Shown: in pieces, positions 1-8,701 of the stretch
Numbering within the stretch: the stretch's first letter is position 1
How the letters are laid out: every line of letters begins with the position of its first letter
The notes under the pieces: model-generated
Seen by the model: the letters and a program-made list of their open reading frames with translations, nothing else
Told to the model about the DNA's origin: nothing
Database searches by the model: none
Position numbers and translations under genes: made by a program
NCBI GenBank assembly: GCA_945903645.1
Contig: CAMDOM010000033.1
Coordinates: forward strand, 1 to 39,435
Length of the DNA: 39,435 nt
DNA from: Chryseobacterium gleum
GTDB taxonomy: Bacteria; Bacteroidota; Bacteroidia; UBA10329
Reading direction: 5' to 3'

Positions 1-314
1 TGCTCGCGGATGGGGTCTGGATTGAGGTCAGGATATTGGTAGCGTGCCATGAGAATGGCACCTTCGAGCAAATCTGTAGCGCCATTATCAATCCAAGCTT
101 TTAGCGCAGCGCGACATTCATCAAACTGAATTTGGTGAATAATATCCTCGATTCGAGTTTGTATGATACCATCCATATTGCGTTCCCAATGGGCTTCTAG
201 CACTGGAATGGCTTGTGGGCCATAGGATAGCAGCCTATCCGTAACATTAGAAAATACAATCTGGTCGGGATCGTCAAGCAATTCGCACAGGGCATTCAAT
301 TCACTGTAGGTCAT
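1..314 (-). CDS. SirB1-like transglutaminase-fold protein, 5' part only
   Basis: The reading frame starts at an ATG at 314 on the minus strand and runs off the left edge, so only about 104 N-terminal residues are visible. The segment is mostly helical and contains the stretch LLEGAILMARYQYPDL near residues 82-97. That resembles the conserved block in SirB1/transglutaminase-like proteins (LEGALLLARFxYPDLD), which in Bacteroidota are often about 280 residues. The catalytic domain proper would lie outside the window. Function is unknown for most members; they are predicted cytoplasmic proteins with a transglutaminase-like or degenerate protease fold. The family call is from memory of that motif and is moderately sure. 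The 139 nt between this start and dtd hold no gene that I can see. Confidence 0.6.
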   Translation of the reverse strand, partial: MTYSELNALCELLDDPDQIVFSNVTDRLLSYGPQAIPVLEAHWERNMDGIIQTRIEDIIHQIQFDECRAALKAWIDNGATDLLEGAILMARYQYPDLNPDPIRE

Positions 315-453
315 CGCTGTTAATTTGGATGCAATTTAGCCCGATTGCAAAGGAGCTTTGTTTGATTTTGGATGGGTTTTCAGCACAGGGGTGTTAATTG
401 CTTGGGGTTGGATTTATTTTATCCTAATCCTCAAAACATGTGGTATGTTTTTC

Positions 454-906
454 CTATTCCCTATTCTTCGAATCCAACAGAATGGTAACGGGTCCTGAGT
501 TTACGAGGGCTACTTGCATCATCGCGCCAAAGATGCCGCATTGCACGGGGCGGTTGAGTTCGGTGGACAAGCGGGTTTTGAATTGTTCGTAGAGCGGTTC
601 AGCAATTTCTGGACGGGCAGCGGCTATGTAGGAAGGACGGTTGCCTTTTTTTGTGCTCGCAAAAAGTGTGAATTGCGAAACAACTATGGCATCGCCACCG
701 CAATCAAATAGGCTTAGATTCATAACGTCATCGGCATCTTCGAAAATGCGCATGCGGCAAATTTTACCACACAGCCATTCTATATCTTCGGTGGTATCTG
801 CTGCTTCGATGCCTAAAAGGAGGAGTAGGCCATTGCCAATCTGGCCTACTATGTCGCCATCTACGCGCACATTGGCACTGCTTACCCGTTGAATAACTGC
901 GCGCAT
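454..906 (-). CDS. dtd: D-aminoacyl-tRNA deacylase
   Basis: A complete 150-residue protein, the usual length for Dtd. It hydrolyses D-amino acids (and mischarged glycine) from tRNA in the cytoplasm as a homodimer and so proofreads chirality. The N-terminus [13 protein letters not shown] is typical. The two active-site signatures are present: SQFTLFA at residues 77-83 and NSGPVT at 136-141, where many bacteria have NDGPVT. The GxFGAxM block at 124-130 is also conserved. The start at 906 fits the family N-terminus. The gene is divergent from the exonuclease gene at 971, and the 64-nt gap carries back-to-back promoter elements. Confidence 0.95.
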   Translation of the reverse strand: MRAVIQRVSSANVRVDGDIVGQIGNGLLLLLGIEAADTTEDIEWLCGKICRMRIFEDADDVMNLSLFDCGGDAIVVSQFTLFASTKKGNRPSYIAAARPEIAEPLYEQFKTRLSTELNRPVQCGIFGAMMQVALVNSGPVTILLDSKNRE

Positions 907-920
907 ACAATTCTTTGGAG

Positions 921-952
921 CGAAAGTAAGGGCGGTTGCGGCACACTACCAA
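921..952 (-). promoter_or_regulatory. Promoter of dtd (Bacteroidota type)
   Basis: On the minus strand a TTG at 952-950 is followed after 21 bp by TACTTTCG at 928-921, close to the Bacteroidota -33/-7 pattern (TTG, 17-23 bp, TAnnTTTG). The dtd ATG lies 14 nt further on. This element interleaves with the divergent promoter at 936-965. Confidence 0.55.
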
Positions 953-965
953 ATCCCTACTTTTG
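936..965 (+). promoter_or_regulatory. Promoter of the exonuclease/GIY-YIG gene
   Basis: TTG at 936-938, a 19-bp spacer, then TACTTTTG at 958-965 matches the Bacteroidota -33/-7 consensus exactly. Only 5 nt separate the -7 box from the ATG at 971, so the predicted transcript start falls at or within a few bases of the start codon, giving a leaderless or nearly leaderless mRNA. Confidence 0.65.
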
Positions 966-970
966 AGCCA

Positions 971-2443
971 ATGACGGCAACCGTTGGTGATTTGCAACTT
1001 TCCTTTCCTGTGGCCGAATTTGCCATTGTTGACGTAGAGACCACGGGTACGATTCACGATGGTAAGATTACCGAGATTGCTATTATTGTGCACAACGGCA
1101 AGCGCGAAATAGAGCGCTTTAGCACGTTGCTAAATCCTGGGAGAAGAATTGACCCTTATGTGGTGCGGCTAACGGGAATTACGGATAAGATGGTGTCTGA
1201 GGCTTCCTTTTTTGAAGAACATGCCGAGCGCATCTTTGAAATGACAAAGGACCGCATTTTTGTGGCGCACAATGTGTCGTTCGACTACACCTTCCTGAAA
1301 ATGGAGTTTCGGGCAATGGGCATCGAGTTTAAGCGCGACACGCTGGACACGATTGAGATTTGCCGCAAGATTATCCCCAATTTGCCTTCCTATAGCTTGG
1401 GTAAATTGTGCGATTCTATTGGAATAGCTATGAATGCGCGGCATAGAGCCTTAGGTGATACGGAAGCCACAGCGCTGTTGTTTGCGAAGCTGTATGGCAA
1501 AGACCTGAAGACGGTGTTTGGACATGTGAAGACGGATATCCCAAACGTCAATTTACCTCCCAATTTGCCATCGTCCAACTTGGAAAATATTCCAGATACC
1601 ACTGGAGTGTATTACTTTCATGATGGCGATGATCAAATTTTGTACATCGGTAAGAGCTTGGAATTGAGGAAACGCATTTTGAGCCATTTTCATCCGAAAG
1701 AGAAAAAGAAATGGGCGGAACTTTGGCGGGCGATTCACTCCATAAGTTACGAAGAGACAGGGAGTGAACTAGCGGCATTGCTGTTGGAGTCGCACGAGAT
1801 AAAGCGTCAGCAGCCACGGTTAAACATTGCGTTGAAATCTCCGCATCCGTTACCCTACAGCATTTTTGAAGGTGTAGATGACAAAGGATATGTTACGTTT
1901 TCCATTAAACGCAGAGAAACCAAAGCCAACGCTATTATTGATGTGCGTGCCTTTAAAGAAGGGGAGCGGTTGCTGTTGCATCAAGCCAAACGCCACATGC
2001 TTTGCCAGTGCCTGATGGGATTGCAGCAATTGAAAGGCAATTGTTTTCAGCATCAGATTGAAGCGTGTTATGGTGCTAAAATGGGATTGGAATCGGCACA
2101 AGACTACAATGTTCGCGCTAGTCGAGCGCGGCAATCCATGAGTTTTTCGATAGAGAATTTGCTCATTATTTCTGCTGGTAGAACTGCGGATGAGTATTCG
2201 CTGGTGCAGGTGGAAGATGGAAAGTATATCGGTTATGGGTTTATGCCCAAAGAAGAAAGCAGCAGGCCGCTAAACGATATTTTGGAATACGTGAGGGCCC
2301 AAGAAGATAACGGAGATGCGCAGCGTATTATTCGCAACTTCCTTTATCGAAGTAAACAAGGAAAACGGCTGCGCTATCGCATTCACCCCGATGGAATGCG
2401 CGAATTTGTGACCATGGCAAAAGCGGGTGGTGAATTTCTGTGA
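971..2443 (+). CDS. DnaQ-like 3'-5' exonuclease fused to a GIY-YIG nuclease domain
   Basis: A 490-residue two-nuclease protein. Residues 16-175 are a DEDDh exonuclease like the epsilon subunit of DNA polymerase III: DVETTG at 21-26 gives the first acidic pair, HNVSFDYTFLK at 100-110 holds the middle Asp, and HRALGDTEA at 158-166 supplies the final His and Asp. Residues 207-285 are a UvrC/Cho-type GIY-YIG module with GVYYF at 212-216, YIGKS at 225-229 and a TGSELAALLLES helix carrying the conserved Glu. The last 190 residues match nothing I recognise. Fusions of this type are known in bacteria and are usually annotated as Pol III epsilon-like; a DNA repair role is the natural inference, but the substrate is unknown. 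The polymerase alpha subunit is not nearby. Confidence 0.88.
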   Translation: MTATVGDLQLSFPVAEFAIVDVETTGTIHDGKITEIAIIVHNGKREIERFSTLLNPGRRIDPYVVRLTGITDKMVSEASFFEEHAERIFEMTKDRIFVAHNVSFDYTFLKMEFRAMGIEFKRDTLDTIEICRKIIPNLPSYSLGKLCDSIGIAMNARHRALGDTEATALLFAKLYGKDLKTVFGHVKTDIPNVNLPPNLPSSNLENIPDTTGVYYFHDGDDQILYIGKSLELRKRILSHFHPKEKKKWAELWRAIHSISYEETGSELAALLLESHEIKRQQPRLNIALKSPHPLPYSIFEGVDDKGYVTFSIKRRETKANAIIDVRAFKEGERLLLHQAKRHMLCQCLMGLQQLKGNCFQHQIEACYGAKMGLESAQDYNVRASRARQSMSFSIENLLIISAGRTADEYSLVQVEDGKYIGYGFMPKEESSRPLNDILEYVRAQEDNGDAQRIIRNFLYRSKQGKRLRYRIHPDGMREFVTMAKAGGEFL

Positions 2444-2545
2444 CCTCAGCATTCGTGGCATTTCTGCTTGGTTTTATCTGCCAATTTGTCTAAAGTGGAG
2501 GGATGGCAGATTTTTTGAGAACGCGGGCGAACCAAATCAATTCAA

Positions 2546-3103
2546 ATGAATAGCAAAGAAATGGAAGGAAAAGAAGACCAAAAATTGAATGAGGAGGCTA
2601 TGGACAACCAAACAACTGAGGATGTTGAATTGCAAGAGTCGCAGCCAGAAGTAGAGCCTTTGCAAGCCTTGCAGGCCAAGTATGATGAGCTGAATGATAA
2701 ATATCTGCGCTTGTATTCTGATTTCGATAATTTTAGAAGACGCACCACAAAAGAGCGCATCGAATTGTTGCGTTCGGGTGGAGAGGATGTGTTCAAAATC
2801 CTCATTCCTGTGTTGGACGATTTTGAGCGTGCCATGCGCACTATGGAAACATCGCAAGATGTGCCAAGCGTGAAACAAGGCGTTGAATTGATTTATCATA
2901 AGCTTAGTAAAGAACTTACTAACAAGGGATTAAAGGCTATGGAAACAGTGGGTCAGTCTTTCGATTCAGAGTTTCATGAAGCGTTAACTCAGATTCCTGC
3001 ACCAACGCCCGACCTTAAAAACAAGGTGATTGACGAGATGGAAAAGGGATATTTTTTGAACGAAAAAGTGATTCGTTTCGCAAAAGTGGTAGTAGGTTCC
3101 TAA
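2546..3103 (+). CDS. grpE: Nucleotide exchange factor GrpE
   Basis: A 185-residue co-chaperone that releases ADP from DnaK. It has an acidic, Glu/Gln-rich N-terminal tail (residues 1-45), a long coiled coil with LRLYSDFDNFRRR near 53-65, LIPVLDDFERAM in the hinge, and the C-terminal beta domain ending VIRFAKVVVG. Length and order are normal for the family. It sits 32 nt ahead of dnaJ in the same direction, the common Bacteroidota grpE-dnaJ arrangement. There is no hrcA in front, and I see no CIRCE inverted repeat in the 102-nt leader, so heat-shock control by HrcA is not supported here. Confidence 0.96.
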   Translation: MNSKEMEGKEDQKLNEEAMDNQTTEDVELQESQPEVEPLQALQAKYDELNDKYLRLYSDFDNFRRRTTKERIELLRSGGEDVFKILIPVLDDFERAMRTMETSQDVPSVKQGVELIYHKLSKELTNKGLKAMETVGQSFDSEFHEALTQIPAPTPDLKNKVIDEMEKGYFLNEKVIRFAKVVVGS

Positions 3104-3135
3104 ACGGAATAGGACGCTTTAATCAATAGATTTCA

Positions 3136-4287
3136 ATGGCAAAAAGAGATTATTATGAAATACTTGGGATAACCAAGGGTGCAGACGAAGCCGAGATAAA
3201 GAAGGCATATCGCAAAATGGCCATCAAGTATCATCCAGACAAAAACCCGGATGACCCAAGTGCCGAAGACAAGTTTAAGGAAGCGGCAGAAGCATACGAA
3301 GTGCTAAGCGATGCAACAAAACGCCAGCGCTACGACCAGTTTGGACATCAAGGCATGGGTGGTGCTAGTGGTGGAGGTGGAGGATTTGGAGGAGGATTTG
3401 GTGGTGGCATGAGCATGGATGACATCTTCAGCCAGTTTGGCGATGTTTTCGGTGGTGGGGGAGGTTTTAGAAGTAGTGGAGGAGGAGGAAGGCGCGTGAA
3501 CAAGGGTACCAATTTGCGGGTTCGCGTGAAGCTTAATTTGGCTGAAATTGCCAATGGCGTAACCAAAAAACTTAAGGTCAATAAATACATCAGTTGCGAT
3601 AAGTGTAGCGGTAGTGGTGCCGAAAATGGCGCAATGAACACCTGTGGCACGTGTCGCGGGGCGGGTCAAGTGACTCGTGTTACGAACACCATATTGGGTC
3701 AGATGCAAACGGCATCTACCTGTCCAACATGCGGTGGTGCTGGAAAAATCATTGAACACAAATGCACCAAGTGTTTTGGCGATGGCATAGTGAAAGGCGA
3801 GGAAGTGTTGGAATTGAACATACCCGCAGGTGTAGCTAACGAAATGCAGCTTTCGGTCCGTGGTAAAGGCAATGCTGCTGCGCGAGGAGGTGTTCCGGGC
3901 GATTTAATCGTGGTGATTGAAGAAGAGGAACATGCCGAATTGAAGCGTGATGGAGCTAATTTGCATTATGAATTGTATGTGAATTTTGCGGATGCCGCAC
4001 TTGGCACTTCGGTAGACGTGCCCACCATTGACGGCAAAGCGCGCATTAAAGTGGAGCAGGGTACGCAAGGCGGGAAGCTATTGCGTTTGCGCGGCAAAGG
4101 CTTGCCTGATTTAGACAGAGGAGGAAAGGGCGATATTATAGTTCATGTTAACATTTGGACGCCTAAAAACCTGAATAAGCAAGAACGCGAAGCGTTGGAG
4201 TTATTGCGCGATTCAGATAATTTCCGTCCTGATCCAGGGAAAAGCGAACGCAGCTTTTTTGATAAAATGAAGGATTACTTTCATTGA
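3136..4287 (+). CDS. dnaJ: Chaperone DnaJ
   Basis: A 383-residue type I Hsp40 that stimulates DnaK ATP hydrolysis and delivers unfolded clients. The J domain spans residues 4-70 with the essential HPD at 33-35. A Gly/Phe-rich linker follows (about 75-120, with long glycine runs). Next comes the zinc region with four CxxCxGxG-type repeats: [24 protein letters not shown] and CTKCFGDG (the last has Gly-Asp-Gly). The two C-terminal client-binding domains include GDLIVVI and the GKGLPDL motif. All zinc cysteines are intact. It is co-directional with grpE and probably in one transcript. Confidence 0.97.
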   Translation: MAKRDYYEILGITKGADEAEIKKAYRKMAIKYHPDKNPDDPSAEDKFKEAAEAYEVLSDATKRQRYDQFGHQGMGGASGGGGGFGGGFGGGMSMDDIFSQFGDVFGGGGGFRSSGGGGRRVNKGTNLRVRVKLNLAEIANGVTKKLKVNKYISCDKCSGSGAENGAMNTCGTCRGAGQVTRVTNTILGQMQTASTCPTCGGAGKIIEHKCTKCFGDGIVKGEEVLELNIPAGVANEMQLSVRGKGNAAARGGVPGDLIVVIEEEEHAELKRDGANLHYELYVNFADAALGTSVDVPTIDGKARIKVEQGTQGGKLLRLRGKGLPDLDRGGKGDIIVHVNIWTPKNLNKQEREALELLRDSDNFRPDPGKSERSFFDKMKDYFH

Positions 4288-4362
4288 AATTTGAATATTT
4301 GGTTTGTCTTCCATCTCCTTAAAGCAATATTACTTTCAAGGTGAATTTATACAGTTCTACTC

Positions 4363-5310
4363 ATGACTGAACCCATTTTCCGTGCGGAGCACGTAAGCAA
4401 AGCATACGCTGGCCATGTGGCACTTCGCGATGTAAGTATTTCTGTAGCCGAGGGTTCCATATTTGGATTATTGGGACCGAATGGAGCGGGCAAAACATCG
4501 CTCATCCGCATTATCAATCAGATTACCGCTCCAGATTCGGGCAATTTGTGGTTTGGAAACGAGCGTTTGCAGCAGCATCATCTGCATCGCATAGGTTATT
4601 TGCCCGAAGAGCGCGGATTGTACAAAAAGATGAAAGTGGGAGAGCAGGCGTTGTATCTCGCGCAGCTGAAAGGACTTTCTAAAAAAGATGCCCTTATCAA
4701 ACTAAAGTATTGGTTCGAGAAATTCGAAATTCAAACGTGGTGGAATAAGAAGGTAGAGGAGTTGAGCAAAGGCATGGCGCAAAAGGTGCAGTTTATTGTA
4801 ACGGTGCTTCACGAACCGCAACTTTTGATTTTGGATGAGCCATTTAGTGGATTTGACCCCATTAACACCAACCTTATTAAGTCCGAGATTTTGGAATTGA
4901 GAAAGAAGGGAACCACCATCATCTTTAGTACCCACAACATGGGTTCGGTAGAGGAATTGTGCGACAATATTGCCTTAATCAATAATGCTCATGTAATTCT
5001 TGAAGGCAACGTGACAGAGGTGCGTAATCGGTTTCGTAGTCATGTTTATGAAGTGCAATTCAGCGGTGGAATGATGGATTTTAGCCACTCATTGGGAACA
5101 TATGGAGAACTATTGAGCCATGGCCCAGAAGGCAGTTTGATGGAGGCAAAAGTGAAATTGGTGAATGATGCCACAACCAATTTGCTACTTGGAAACATAA
5201 TGCGAGCGGTAGAGGTGCACGGTTTTCGGGAGGTTATGCCAAGCATGAACGATATATTTATTCGTGCAGTTGAAGAATCGAAGCAAGAAGCGAAGTCCGC
5301 TATTCAATAG
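4363..5310 (+). CDS. NatA-type ABC transporter ATP-binding protein
   Basis: A 315-residue ABC ATPase, partner of the permease encoded 45 nt downstream. Walker A GPNGAGKT is at residues 38-45, the signature motif LSKGM at 134-138, Walker B LLILDEP at 154-160, and the switch histidine lies in STHNM near 194. The C-terminal 80 residues form the extra domain (DUF4162-like) found in NatA/YhaQ proteins. Members pair with one large permease and export Na+, drugs or peptides; the cargo cannot be read from the sequence. A possible TACTTTCA box about 28 nt before the start is weak. Confidence 0.93.
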   Translation: MTEPIFRAEHVSKAYAGHVALRDVSISVAEGSIFGLLGPNGAGKTSLIRIINQITAPDSGNLWFGNERLQQHHLHRIGYLPEERGLYKKMKVGEQALYLAQLKGLSKKDALIKLKYWFEKFEIQTWWNKKVEELSKGMAQKVQFIVTVLHEPQLLILDEPFSGFDPINTNLIKSEILELRKKGTTIIFSTHNMGSVEELCDNIALINNAHVILEGNVTEVRNRFRSHVYEVQFSGGMMDFSHSLGTYGELLSHGPEGSLMEAKVKLVNDATTNLLLGNIMRAVEVHGFREVMPSMNDIFIRAVEESKQEAKSAIQ

Positions 5311-5355
5311 AAAAATCGTGTATCGCATTAGTTTCTAATTATTTAAAATACAATC

Positions 5356-6702
5356 GTGAATAAGATTCTACTCATAATTCAACGCGAATATCTAACTCGC
5401 GTTCGCCAGAAGTCATTTATCATCATGACCATTCTTGGTCCGGTGCTCATGGCAGGCATTTTTATTGTGCCCGTTTGGTTGGCACTGCAGCAAAGTGATG
5501 ATAGCACTGTATTGGTGGTGGATGATAGTTTTCTATTCACGGATAGAATGCAAAACACCGAGAACATCACCTTTATTTATACCACTGAGAGTTTGGATAG
5601 TGCCAAATCGGAATTGACCAAGGAAGATGGTGTAGATGCGGTGTTGTACATCCATAAGGATATCATGACAACCACCAAGGGGATTCAATTGGTGTATGAA
5701 ACCCAGCCCAGTATTCATGCCATCCGCCATATAGAAACCGTTTTATCCAACGATATTGAGAAATTCAAGTTGGCGAAATATGGTATCAATCAGGCTACTA
5801 TGGATGCTGCCAAAACGAATGTTAGCCTTGTAACGAAGAAAATTGACGAGACAGGTCAAGAGAATAGCGCCAACACGGAGGTGAGTATGATGGTTGGACT
5901 GTTTAGCGGATTGCTGATTTATATGTTCATTTTCTTGTATGGTGTGCAGGTGATGCGTGGCGTTATTGAGGAAAAAACCAGCCGAATTATTGAAGTAATC
6001 ATCTCTTCTGTAAAGCCGTTTGAGCTGATGATGGGGAAGATTATTGGAATTGCGCTTGTTGGGCTAACGCAATTCTTGTTGTGGATAGTGCTCACAACCA
6101 CCTTAATTTCTGGCTCGCAAGCCATTATTGAAAGTCAGTTTAGCAAGGACGATATGGGAGGGAAAAGCATTGAAGAGGTGATGTCGAGCAATCAGGTCGC
6201 GGTTCCTCAAGAGGCAGAGGAAGAAGTGCCACAATTCAATGAAGCGGCTTTGGATGATTTCATGAAAAGCTTTGATACCATCAATTTCGCGGTAATTATC
6301 GGCAGTTTCTTGTTCTATTTCTTGGGTGGATACTTGTTGTATAGCGCTCTATTTGCAGCAGTTGGCTCGGCAGTTGATAATGAAGCCGATTCGCAGCAAT
6401 TCATGTTGCCCATCACCATTCCCATCATTTTCTCGTTTGTAATGGCGCAATACGTCATTTCAAATCCTGAAGGAGCGCTGTCATTTTGGTTGTCCATCAT
6501 TCCTTTTACGTCCCCAATTATAATGATGGTGCGCATTCCGTTTGGCGTGCCGTATTGGGAGTTGGCGCTAAGCATGGTGATGTTGGTTCTTGGTTTTATT
6601 GGCACCACGTGGTTGGCAGGGCGCATCTATCGCACAGGTATTCTGATGTATGGCAAAAAAATTAATTACAAGGAATTGTGGAAATGGCTGCGATATCATT
6701 AA
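5356..6702 (+). CDS. NatB/YhaP-type ABC transporter permease
   Basis: A 448-residue permease of the ABC-2 type. One transmembrane segment at about 21-44 is followed by a large extracytoplasmic domain (about 45-175). Then come a membrane segment near 178-200 containing YMFIFLYGVQVM, the conserved cytoplasmic stretch IEEKTSRIIEVIISS, and four or five further segments. An acidic Glu-rich loop (about 270-300) interrupts the membrane region. The chosen start is a GTG, which gives the typical MNKILLIIQREYLTRV N-terminus of the family. It follows its ATPase gene and should form the exporter with it in the inner membrane. Confidence 0.92.
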   Translation: MNKILLIIQREYLTRVRQKSFIIMTILGPVLMAGIFIVPVWLALQQSDDSTVLVVDDSFLFTDRMQNTENITFIYTTESLDSAKSELTKEDGVDAVLYIHKDIMTTTKGIQLVYETQPSIHAIRHIETVLSNDIEKFKLAKYGINQATMDAAKTNVSLVTKKIDETGQENSANTEVSMMVGLFSGLLIYMFIFLYGVQVMRGVIEEKTSRIIEVIISSVKPFELMMGKIIGIALVGLTQFLLWIVLTTTLISGSQAIIESQFSKDDMGGKSIEEVMSSNQVAVPQEAEEEVPQFNEAALDDFMKSFDTINFAVIIGSFLFYFLGGYLLYSALFAAVGSAVDNEADSQQFMLPITIPIIFSFVMAQYVISNPEGALSFWLSIIPFTSPIIMMVRIPFGVPYWELALSMVMLVLGFIGTTWLAGRIYRTGILMYGKKINYKELWKWLRYH

Positions 6703-6789
6703 TTTGAGGTGTGACTCGTGCTTGGAAATGCGATGTATTCCCTTGTCTGATTGGACTTGTGACGTATTCTGTCTAAAAACACAATTGAA

Positions 6790-7713
6790 TTGAAAGTTGC
6801 TATCATCGACCTTGGAACTAACACGTTCAATCTGCTTATAGCTGAGGTAGATGCTGCCTCATTTCAGGTGCTTTTTGCTACCAAAGAGGCTGTAAAAATT
6901 GGCGAAGGCGGTATTTTGAATGGTCTGATTTCTCAAGATGCTATGGTGCGTGCAATGGCCGCGTTGACAGGATACAGTCAGACCATTGCTTTATATGGAT
7001 GCGAGAAGGTATTCGCTTTTGGAACATCAGCAATGCGCGATGCCAAGAATGCTCCTGATTTGGTGCGGCAAATTCGTGAACAGTTGCAAATTGAGGTTCA
7101 GATAATAAGCGGACAAGAAGAAGCACAATTGATAGTTGAGGGAGTTCGATTGGCGGTGCCTATGACCGAAAAACCGGTGCTTATTATGGACATTGGTGGT
7201 GGTAGCACGGAGTTTATTATTGCCAATAACTCATCTGTATTCTGGAAGGAAAGCTATCAGTTGGGTGTTTCGCGTATTCGTCAATTACTTCAAGCCGAAG
7301 AACCGATTTCTCAAGAGAATTTGAGTAGTCTGGATGCTTTATTGAAAGGCCAACTTTCCAACTTGATTGAGCAGTGCAACAAGCATGGAGTGCAAACAAT
7401 GGTGGGCTCTTCGGGTAGTTTCGATAGTTTTATTGAGATGATTTGGGCCGAGAAGGGTGTTACCACAGATGTTAAATCAGTTTTGACGGACACGTTCAGC
7501 TTAGATGCGCTTGCTGCGTTGAATACCAAATTACTAGCCAGAACTTTTTCCGAACGTAAGGCTATTCCTGGCCTTGTTGAGATGCGGGTAGATACTATTC
7601 ATATAGCTTCATTTATGGTGCAATGGGTGCTTCATCATTGCCATTTGAATGAGGTGGTTCTTTCAACTTATGCACTGAAAGAAGGAGTCTTGTCTCGAAT
7701 AATGAAAGGGTAG
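6790..7713 (+). CDS. Ppx/GppA family phosphatase
   Basis: A 307-residue actin-fold phosphatase, the short form common in Bacteroidota. Phosphate-1 loop DLGTNTFNLL is at residues 7-16, GTSAMRDA near 78-85, ISGQEEAQLI near 106-115 and the phosphate-2 loop MDIGGGSTEF near 133-142. Members remove terminal phosphates from polyphosphate or hydrolyse pppGpp; which activity applies cannot be told. The start is an unusual TTG, chosen because it gives MKVAIIDLGTN exactly at the family N-terminus and no ATG or GTG is placed better. It converges with the DoxX-like gene with 30 nt between the stop codons. Confidence 0.9.
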   Translation: MKVAIIDLGTNTFNLLIAEVDAASFQVLFATKEAVKIGEGGILNGLISQDAMVRAMAALTGYSQTIALYGCEKVFAFGTSAMRDAKNAPDLVRQIREQLQIEVQIISGQEEAQLIVEGVRLAVPMTEKPVLIMDIGGGSTEFIIANNSSVFWKESYQLGVSRIRQLLQAEEPISQENLSSLDALLKGQLSNLIEQCNKHGVQTMVGSSGSFDSFIEMIWAEKGVTTDVKSVLTDTFSLDALAALNTKLLARTFSERKAIPGLVEMRVDTIHIASFMVQWVLHHCHLNEVVLSTYALKEGVLSRIMKG

Positions 7714-7743
7714 ATTAGGGATTTAACTGGTATTTTTTCAATT

Positions 7744-8175
7744 CTAAGCCAAAAAGATTAGGTTGATTACCGTGAGTATAAAATACGGTACAAGGGTTGC
7801 TGCTCCAGCATAATCTTTCGCTACGCGCTGCCCAAAAAACAGCATCAGTAGTGTAATTGCGCTAAGTAGCAAACCTGCAAAACCAAAGCAGAACGATTTA
7901 TATACTACGGCTTCTATAGCGCCAAACAAACACGTAAGCCCAGCTGCAAGCTCAAGAGCTGTGAGTGTTGATAGTAAAATTGGAACCAGTCCAGCAAGGA
8001 AAGATGCGGAGAAATGTCCTTTCAGCCAATCTAAGTTTCCTTTGAAATGAAATGTTTTATCCAAACCTGATTGAATAAATACAATTGCCAAAAAGGAGGA
8101 AACGAGCGCTTGAATAACCCACATACCTTGAAAGTGGGCCAAAATTCCGCAATTAGAAATAGCTTGAATTGCCAT
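7744..8175 (-). CDS. DoxX-like integral membrane protein
   Basis: A 143-residue hydrophobic protein with four predicted membrane helices (about 21-38, 58-80, 83-107 and 125-142). The first helix contains FLAIVFIQSGLDKTFHFKGN, reminiscent of the GxxKL region of DoxX/DoxD-type proteins. The function of such proteins is mostly unknown; some act in redox processes. The start at 8175 lies 2 nt after the stop of the FMN reductase gene (TAA CC ATG), which argues for translational coupling; an internal ATG at codon 18 is an alternative. It is the last gene of the rocD run. Confidence 0.72.
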   Translation of the reverse strand: MAIQAISNCGILAHFQGMWVIQALVSSFLAIVFIQSGLDKTFHFKGNLDWLKGHFSASFLAGLVPILLSTLTALELAAGLTCLFGAIEAVVYKSFCFGFAGLLLSAITLLMLFFGQRVAKDYAGAATLVPYFILTVINLIFLA

Positions 8176-8177
8176 GG

Positions 8178-8699
8178 TTAATACGCTAAAAATCCATCAA
8201 TCTGCAGTTGAATTTCTTTCAACGCAGCTTCACTTGTTAGTTCTCCATCAGAATTCAAATGATTGGAAATCTGTGATATATAGACTTTTCTCCAAAATAC
8301 TGATGAGCCTAAATAATGGAAAATTCCTGTGAGATGGTCTAGTCCACGAAGATTGCCACTTCTGCCGCTGGCTACACCTACAAGTGCAATTTTCTTGTCG
8401 GCCCAATCTCCGTAGGCACAACCATCAATAAAGTACTTTAGTATTCCAGGAAAGCTTCCATTGTATTCTGGCACAACGAGTACAAGTTTGTTTGCTTTGT
8501 GAATATACTGCCTAATAATGGAATCCATTTCTTGTGAGATGGAACTGAACGAATTCTGTTCAATCCAACCAGCAGACACATCTAATAAGTTTAAAATTTG
8601 GGTATCTGCGCCATTTCGCTGCAACATAGGCGCATAATTCTGCGCCACTTTCATTGAATTGCTATTCGGGCGGTTTGTTCCGCAAATCACAGTTATCAT
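8178..8699 (-). CDS. NADPH-dependent FMN reductase family protein
   Basis: A 173-residue flavodoxin-fold protein of the SsuE/ArsH/azoreductase group. The FMN phosphate loop is GTNRPNSNS (residues 7-15). The isoalloxazine-contacting loop PEYNGSFPG lies near 97-105, and GVASGRSGNLRGLDHL near 127-142 completes the site. It is predicted to be a cytoplasmic quinone or flavin reductase; the electron acceptor is unknown. It starts 2 nt after the upstream repeat-protein gene and is followed 2 nt later by a DoxX-like gene. A reductase next to a DoxX protein is a reasonable redox pairing (inference). Confidence 0.88.
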   Translation of the reverse strand: MITVICGTNRPNSNSMKVAQNYAPMLQRNGADTQILNLLDVSAGWIEQNSFSSISQEMDSIIRQYIHKANKLVLVVPEYNGSFPGILKYFIDGCAYGDWADKKIALVGVASGRSGNLRGLDHLTGIFHYLGSSVFWRKVYISQISNHLNSDGELTSEAALKEIQLQIDGFLAY

Positions 8700-8701
8700 T
8701 C

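Noticed and set aside
2444-2545. CIRCE element or hrcA ahead of grpE
   Set aside because: No inverted repeat of the TTAGCACTC type is visible, and no hrcA-like frame exists upstream.
3304-3759. Long minus-strand open frames inside dnaJ
   Set aside because: Low-complexity Thr/Ser/Pro sequence opposite the Gly-rich linker and zinc region of dnaJ; no family resemblance.
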